Origin: CAZKYP01 sp964556885
Lineage (GTDB): Bacteria > Planctomycetota > Phycisphaerae > Sedimentisphaerales > Anaerobacaceae
Direction of reading: 5' to 3'
DNA length: 18,707 nucleotides
Assembly (NCBI GenBank): GCA_964556885.1
Contig: CAZKYP010000053.1
Span: 1 to 18,707 of the forward strand
The position numbers and the translations under genes are program-made. The first letter of the stretch is position 1. Every line of letters begins with the position of its first letter. Shown in pieces: positions 14,947 to 18,707 of this stretch. A model generated the notes under the pieces. It saw nothing but the letters and a program-made list of their open reading frames with translations, made no database searches and had not been told where the DNA came from.

Positions 14947-17883
14947 ATGAAACCGACAATTAAAACAATTTTGGCTTGGGTATTTGTTCTGGAGTTGGTA
15001 TTCGGTGCAGTAAGTAGCGTGGAGGGGGCCGTCGAGGAAAAGCTTATCAATTCCGAGGACATCCTTGCAGTTTTTGAAGAAGGCTCAGAGAAAGTAAAAG
15101 TGATCGTCAATTTAGCCGAACCTCAAGCGATCAAGTCAACCACAGATTGGAATTCCAGGCCATCGTTGGAAAGGTTGAACAATGAGATAAGGGGCCTTCA
15201 AGATCATGTATTATCCACTCTGAGCAGCAATGATTTCCAACTTCGGCACCGTTTCGAGAATCAGGCCGGATTCTCCGGAGAGGTCACATTAGATGGATTA
15301 GCAAAACTCCTGAATGATCCACGGGTCAAGTCGGTTGAACCTGTCTATGAGTTGAAAATTCAGACGCGTCAAGGAATTCCATTGATGAATGCTTCAACAT
15401 ACCGATCGATCTATGGTGGAGCAGGTATGGCCATCGCGATTGTGGACACCGGGATTGACTACAACCATCCAGAACTCGGAGGAGGAGGCTTTCCCAATAA
15501 CAAAGTTATTGGGGGTTATGATTTTGGATGCAATGATCCTGACCCGGCTCCTGATAAACACGCGTGTTATGACAACGATGGAAATTGTATTTTTGCAGCA
15601 GAAGATCATGCTCATGGAACCTGTTGTGCGGGCATTGCTGCAGGAGAACCCAATGATGCCAATCCAGCATGGCAACCAAGCGAACCAAATGACAACCCCA
15701 ATGACTATATAGGCGGTGTTGCTCCTAGCGCCAAACTATACGCTCTAAAGGTCATAGGAAGTGACTGCAACATGTGGAGCGATTCCACAATCGCAGCATG
15801 GGATTGGTGTGTGAGACACAAGAATGATGATCCTGATCACCCCATAATCGCTATAAGCAATAGCCTGGGATCACCGTTGGGATTTAACCATCCTTGTGAT
15901 TGTTTTGACAAAGAGGATTTCGAAACGGGTGATTTCTTCAAGCTACCGTGGGTGCATCTCGGGGAGGCTCATTGGACCATCACCTCAAATGAGAAGTATT
16001 CCGGAACTTATAGCGCCAGAGCAGGAAGAATTGGTCATGACGAATCCTCTGTTTTAGGGTTAATGCTTGATTGCGAATCGGGGAATATCAGATTTCAACG
16101 AAAGGTTTCTTCAGAGCTTAACTATGATGGCCTTGCCTTTTTCATCGATGAAGATCTAAAAGGTGTTTGGTCTGGGAATGTTCCTTGGGGACGGGAATCC
16201 TATAATGTGACTGAAGGAGAACATGTTTTCATGTGGATTTACTTAAAGGATGTATCATTTTCCAGTGGCGCGGACACGGCCTGGATCGACGATATTGAGT
16301 TCCCTGTGGAATGTCCCTCCGCCTATGCAAGAGCAGCTGACAATGCAACCAAAGCGGGGATCACAATTCTTGCTGCTTCCGGCAACGATGGTTACTGTGA
16401 TCGCATAAGCAGCCCCGCTTGCCTAAATAACTTGATTTCGGTCGGTTCGGTATACGATGCTAACATTGGACAAGCAGGCTTCGATGATATAGCGCCCGAC
16501 TCATGCGTTGAGGTTGCTGGCTTTTGTTTTGACTGGGTAACGGCAGAAGATATGGTGCCATGTTATTCTAACACAGCGGATATCCTGGATATATTAGCCC
16601 CAGCCCACAATGTGGGTACGACGGATGCTGTTGGCCAGGCGGGATACTCTTCGGGCAATTACTTTGGGGATTACGGTGGAACCTCAGCCTCTTGTCCATA
16701 TGCTGCTGGAGCTGTTGCCTGTCTTCAATCGGCCGCCAAGACAATTCTAAATAGGTACCTTACGCCGTCAGAGATCAGAGATAAACTAACGTCAACGGGA
16801 GATAATGTAACTGACGCCAAAGCGAACATAACAAAACCAAGAGTTAACTTGGGCCGAGCAATTGACAGTCTCAGGGTGGAGCCTCCTCCTCCTTCCCTCA
16901 GCTTTGCAGATGATTTTGAGGATGGAGTAATCGACTCTTTTTGGAATGTCGGCGGTGGGGACTGGACACCTTGCCCGGGATCTGATATTTTGGAAAGAAA
17001 TGGAATTCTGACAATTACTCTACCAGGTGGACAAAACCAAGATTGCGATAGAGGAATTAAAAGCAGTAGTCCGTATGTGTGTGGAGATTTTGAAACATCG
17101 GTAGATTTTCGCGTACCGAGAGGTGCACTAGGTGGAATGGCGTGGCTTTCAGCGAGTTCAAGTCTCGCTGATGATTATTCATATAGCGTGTATCTTCACA
17201 TGGGTTTGAATTACAACATTTGGTACAAAAACAAGGAAGGCTCTGGTTGGGAATCGGGTAGGACAGCTTTTCGTGATGAAACAACAACTTGGCATCAATT
17301 GAAGATAGTCTACGACGCAGAAACAACATTGATTACTGCCTATGTGGATAACATCGTTATAAACTCTAAAAAAGTAGATCTAACAAATGTCAGAGTTGGC
17401 ATGTCTGGAAAGCTTTTTGCCAACGAATCTACAGCAACGTTTGAGTTTGATAATTTCCATTTTATACGTTTCATGCCTGACCTCCGCGATGGTGGTGAAG
17501 AAAATCGGAGTTTTTCGCCGCAAACGGTAGTGGGTAACAAACCAGGCCAAAGCTTTGAGATTAAATGCGATGTACGAAATCGAGGTAACGCCGACTCCAA
17601 CCCGTTCACAGTGGAATTTTACGCGTCAAAGGACCAATATATAGTAGGGGGCAGTGGGAGAGCGACCGATGATTATATTGGCCAAAACAGCGTACCAGGG
17701 ATTCCTGCAGGTGGATCGGTTGATTGCATGTGGACCGGACAGTTTCCTACAAGTATTCCCGCTGGCAGCTATTATGTGGGATGGATCATAGATCCGGATA
17801 ACGAAGTGAATGAAAGTGATGAGGATAACAATACCGCGTACAAAGAAGATTATCAGCTAACAGTGAGCCCGGCGGTTAATTGA
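14947..17883 (+). CDS. Large secreted subtilisin-like (S8) serine protease with inserted domain and C-terminal binding domains
   Basis: This is a 978-residue extracellular protease. The signal peptide is about residues 1-28 (ending VEGA). A propeptide-like region (about 48-140) precedes the S8 domain. The catalytic triad is intact: Asp167 (IVDTGIDYNHPELG), His223 (HAHGTCCAG) and Ser580 (GGTSASCPYAAGA), with the oxyanion Asn480 in AASGN. Between His and Ser, residues about 318-453 form an inserted beta-sandwich-like domain (DFETGDFFKLPW, RFQRKVSSE, DTAWIDDIEFP). After the protease domain, about 651-830 resemble a concanavalin/LamG-type fold (FADDFEDGVIDSFWNV, WHQLKIVYD). About 835-975 resemble a CARDB adhesion domain (VRNRGNADSNPF, DNEVNESDEDNNTA). 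There are many cysteines, probably disulfide-bonded. Codon choice (frequent CCA, GGA, ACA) looks unlike neighbouring genes, suggesting transfer. The substrate is unknown. Confidence 0.92.
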   Translation: MKPTIKTILAWVFVLELVFGAVSSVEGAVEEKLINSEDILAVFEEGSEKVKVIVNLAEPQAIKSTTDWNSRPSLERLNNEIRGLQDHVLSTLSSNDFQLRHRFENQAGFSGEVTLDGLAKLLNDPRVKSVEPVYELKIQTRQGIPLMNASTYRSIYGGAGMAIAIVDTGIDYNHPELGGGGFPNNKVIGGYDFGCNDPDPAPDKHACYDNDGNCIFAAEDHAHGTCCAGIAAGEPNDANPAWQPSEPNDNPNDYIGGVAPSAKLYALKVIGSDCNMWSDSTIAAWDWCVRHKNDDPDHPIIAISNSLGSPLGFNHPCDCFDKEDFETGDFFKLPWVHLGEAHWTITSNEKYSGTYSARAGRIGHDESSVLGLMLDCESGNIRFQRKVSSELNYDGLAFFIDEDLKGVWSGNVPWGRESYNVTEGEHVFMWIYLKDVSFSSGADTAWIDDIEFPVECPSAYARAADNATKAGITILAASGNDGYCDRISSPACLNNLISVGSVYDANIGQAGFDDIAPDSCVEVAGFCFDWVTAEDMVPCYSNTADILDILAPAHNVGTTDAVGQAGYSSGNYFGDYGGTSASCPYAAGAVACLQSAAKTILNRYLTPSEIRDKLTSTGDNVTDAKANITKPRVNLGRAIDSLRVEPPPPSLSFADDFEDGVIDSFWNVGGGDWTPCPGSDILERNGILTITLPGGQNQDCDRGIKSSSPYVCGDFETSVDFRVPRGALGGMAWLSASSSLADDYSYSVYLHMGLNYNIWYKNKEGSGWESGRTAFRDETTTWHQLKIVYDAETTLITAYVDNIVINSKKVDLTNVRVGMSGKLFANESTATFEFDNFHFIRFMPDLRDGGEENRSFSPQTVVGNKPGQSFEIKCDVRNRGNADSNPFTVEFYASKDQYIVGGSGRATDDYIGQNSVPGIPAGGSVDCMWTGQFPTSIPAGSYYVGWIIDPDNEVNESDEDNNTAYKEDYQLTVSPAVN

Positions 17884-17909
17884 TCGTCATTTGTCAAGAG
17901 GGAAAATTA

Positions 17910-17940
17910 AAGGTGTCAGGTACTTTTTTACGTGTTTTTT
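17910..17940 (+). repeat. REP-like motif downstream of the S8 protease
   Basis: The stretch AAAGGTGTCAGGTAC followed by a T-run and ACGTG resembles short conserved tags (GTGTCAGGTACC then Ts) that I associate with REP-type elements moved by Y1-type transposases in environmental bacteria. No transposase is present. Identification is from memory of pattern only. The T-run could also help end the protease transcript. Confidence 0.35.
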
Positions 17941-17993
17941 CAGAAAGCTAAAGTAGTCATGCCGTGATTTTTAACGATTCCCGTAAAAACTTA

Positions 17994-18080
17994 TACCACG
18001 AAGGACACGCCTTTCACAAAGGGACGCCTTCCGGGGGAGGCTGCCAACCACTCGGACCGCGGGCGAGACGCCCGCGACAC
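17994..18080. repeat. Repeat-like segment with perfect GC hairpin
   Basis: ACCACGAAGGACACG begins a segment that then contains CCTTT/AAAGG, GCCTTCC/GGAGGC and a perfect 8-bp stem CGCGGGCG-AGA-CGCCCGCG (18058-18076). These sequence types recur as dispersed intergenic elements in planctomycete-like and cyanobacterial genomes. No T-tract follows the strong stem, so it is not a standard terminator. It lies between the protease and thiC and belongs to neither. Confidence 0.5.
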
Positions 18081-18137
18081 GGAAGCAATGCTTAAGGAAA
18101 ACAGGTCGTTTTCAGCAATAATTTCGGTCAATACTTC

Positions 18138-18166
18138 TTTACGTGCTGTGGACAGCAAGTTATAAT
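18138..18166 (+). promoter_or_regulatory. Promoter of the thiC leader
   Basis: A perfect -10 box TATAAT (18161-18166) is preceded at exactly 17 bases by TTTACG (18138-18143), a partial match to the -35 consensus. The start of transcription should fall near 18173, immediately before the TPP aptamer, which supports the call. Confidence 0.7.
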
Positions 18167-18174
18167 GGGCCAGT

Positions 18175-18272
18175 TCGCAGGGGTGATTCGCGAATTGTGG
18201 ATCTGAGAAAAAAACCCTTTGAACCTGATCAGGATAATCACATATAGTGAATAGGCCTGCGTAGGGAAGCGA
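18175..18272 (+). promoter_or_regulatory. TPP riboswitch (THI element) of thiC
   Basis: The aptamer shows the conserved pieces in order: GGGGTG (18180-18185), CTGAGA (18203-18208), ACCC then TGAACCTGATC (18214-18230), GGATAAT (18232-18238), GCCTGCGTAGGGAAGC (18255-18270). P1 can form from TCGC (18175-18178) and GCGA (18269-18272). GGGT pairs with ACCC as P2, and CAGG with CCTG as P5. The P5 loop carries about 16 extra bases (18239-18254) compared with the usual ATAATGCC. It binds thiamine pyrophosphate and should shut off the downstream thiC when TPP is plentiful. Confidence 0.95.
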
Positions 18273-18308
18273 TTGGTTGGTATTTAGGTATTAATTTAGA
18301 TAAACAAG

Positions 18309-18342
18309 AATCGCTTCGGGGCGGAAGCGATTTTTTGTTTTT
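18309..18342 (+). terminator. Riboswitch-controlled intrinsic terminator
   Basis: AATCGCTTC (18309-18317) and GAAGCGATT (18324-18332) form a perfect 9-bp stem with loop GGGGCG, followed by a T-rich tract (TTTTGTTTTT). GAAGCGATT also occurs at 18266-18274, across the 3' strand of aptamer P1, so that copy can pair with the terminator 5' arm as antiterminator when TPP is absent. The terminator ends 16 bases before the thiC start. Confidence 0.9.
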
Positions 18343-18357
18343 AATACGGAAATAATT

Positions 18358-18707
18358 ATGACAACGCAATTACAAACAGCACGGAACGGCAAGCTAAGCG
18401 AGGAAATGGAATATGTCGCCGGGGTGGAAAACGTAGATGCCGAGCTGGTTCGCAGTGAGGTTGCGGCCGGAAGGCTTGTAATACCCGCAAATAAACTGCA
18501 TTTGAAAGCATCTCTCAAGCCCGTCGGCATAAGCCGCGTGCTAACGACAAAGGTCAATGCGAATATCGGCACAAGCAGCATTCGAAGCTCAGTCGAGGCC
18601 GAAATCGAAAAAATGAAAGTGGCGCTGTCGGTAGGAGCGGATGCTGTTATGGATTTGAGCACCGGCGACAATCTTGACGAAACCCGCGAAAGGCTGCTGG
18701 CTGAATG
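18358..18707 (+). CDS. thiC: Phosphomethylpyrimidine synthase ThiC (3' end beyond window)
   Basis: ThiC is a radical-SAM-type enzyme that rearranges aminoimidazole ribotide into the hydroxymethylpyrimidine phosphate of thiamine, in the cytoplasm. The frame from ATG 18358 stays open to the window edge (116 codons). It begins MTTQLQTARNGKLSEEMEYV and continues EVAAGRLVIPAN, TKVNANIGTSS, EIEKMKVALSVGADAVMDLSTG, then DETRERLLAE. These match the ThiC N-terminal half well; TKVNANIGTS and VMDLSTG are diagnostic. The iron-sulfur cysteine motif lies at the C-terminus and is not visible. The ribosome site is weak (CGGAA). The TPP riboswitch and terminator directly upstream confirm both identity and control. 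Confidence 0.96.
   Translation, partial: MTTQLQTARNGKLSEEMEYVAGVENVDAELVRSEVAAGRLVIPANKLHLKASLKPVGISRVLTTKVNANIGTSSIRSSVEAEIEKMKVALSVGADAVMDLSTGDNLDETRERLLAE

Noticed and set aside
18291..18671. 126-residue minus-strand frame
   Set aside because: It is the antisense shadow of thiC and of the riboswitch terminator; the plus-strand ThiC motifs are decisive.
1..18707. CRISPR array, tRNA, rRNA or transposase gene
   Set aside because: No regularly spaced repeats, no tRNA cloverleaf pattern, no rRNA signature and no transposase-like protein was seen on either strand.

Overview
The window reads as a stretch of a Gram-negative chromosome. Two outer-membrane barrel proteins, several signal peptides and periplasmic proteins show a double membrane. 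The gene content (PL10 pectate lyase, alginate-export-type barrel, rhomboid with a TPR tail, PAS/coiled-coil histidine kinases, a very large secreted subtilase) suggests a polysaccharide-degrading, probably anaerobic bacterium of the Planctomycetota (Phycisphaerae-like). That placement is inference from gene style; no rRNA or other marker is present. Most genes point rightward; only the rhomboid gene points left.

Layout. (1) 1-953: 3' part of dprA, the DNA-uptake/recombination mediator. (2) 1166-10304: eight tightly spaced rightward genes, probably one transcription unit. They encode an alginate-export-type outer-membrane barrel, a periplasmic protein with two fused solute-binding domains, a membrane histidine kinase, a FadL-type outer-membrane channel, a TusA-family sulfur carrier, two DsrE-superfamily proteins and a cytoplasmic PAS histidine kinase. 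The two kinases share a closely similar catalytic core and bracket the FadL/TusA/DsrE set. There is no response regulator and no inner-membrane permease. This is the most novel-looking part: it reads as a ligand-sensing, outer-membrane-uptake and sulfur-relay module. (3) 10378-11553, minus strand: rhomboid protease with a TPR-like tail. Its leader carries a clear promoter and, about 130 nt downstream, a perfect intrinsic terminator, which suggests attenuation or a small RNA. (4) 11951-14136: secreted PL10 pectate lyase overlapping an M24 aminopeptidase. (5) 14137-14946: about 800 bases with inverted repeats, one possible tiny ORF and a GC-rich structured block. (6) 14947-17883: a 978-residue secreted subtilisin-like protease with an extra domain inserted between catalytic His and Ser, plus a lectin-like and a CARDB-like domain. 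Its codon use looks different from its neighbours, and repeat-like sequence lies on both sides, so it may be acquired. (7) 18138-18707: promoter, TPP riboswitch, terminator and the start of thiC (thiamine pyrimidine synthesis), which runs off the window.

Regulation visible in the sequence: the thiC leader shows a full transcription-attenuation switch. The 3' strand of the aptamer is identical over nine bases to the 3' arm of the terminator, so either copy can pair with the terminator 5' arm. A perfect dyad lies upstream of the eight-gene cluster. The small genes of the sulfur-relay set have 7-44 base gaps, and one has a strong Shine-Dalgarno sequence.
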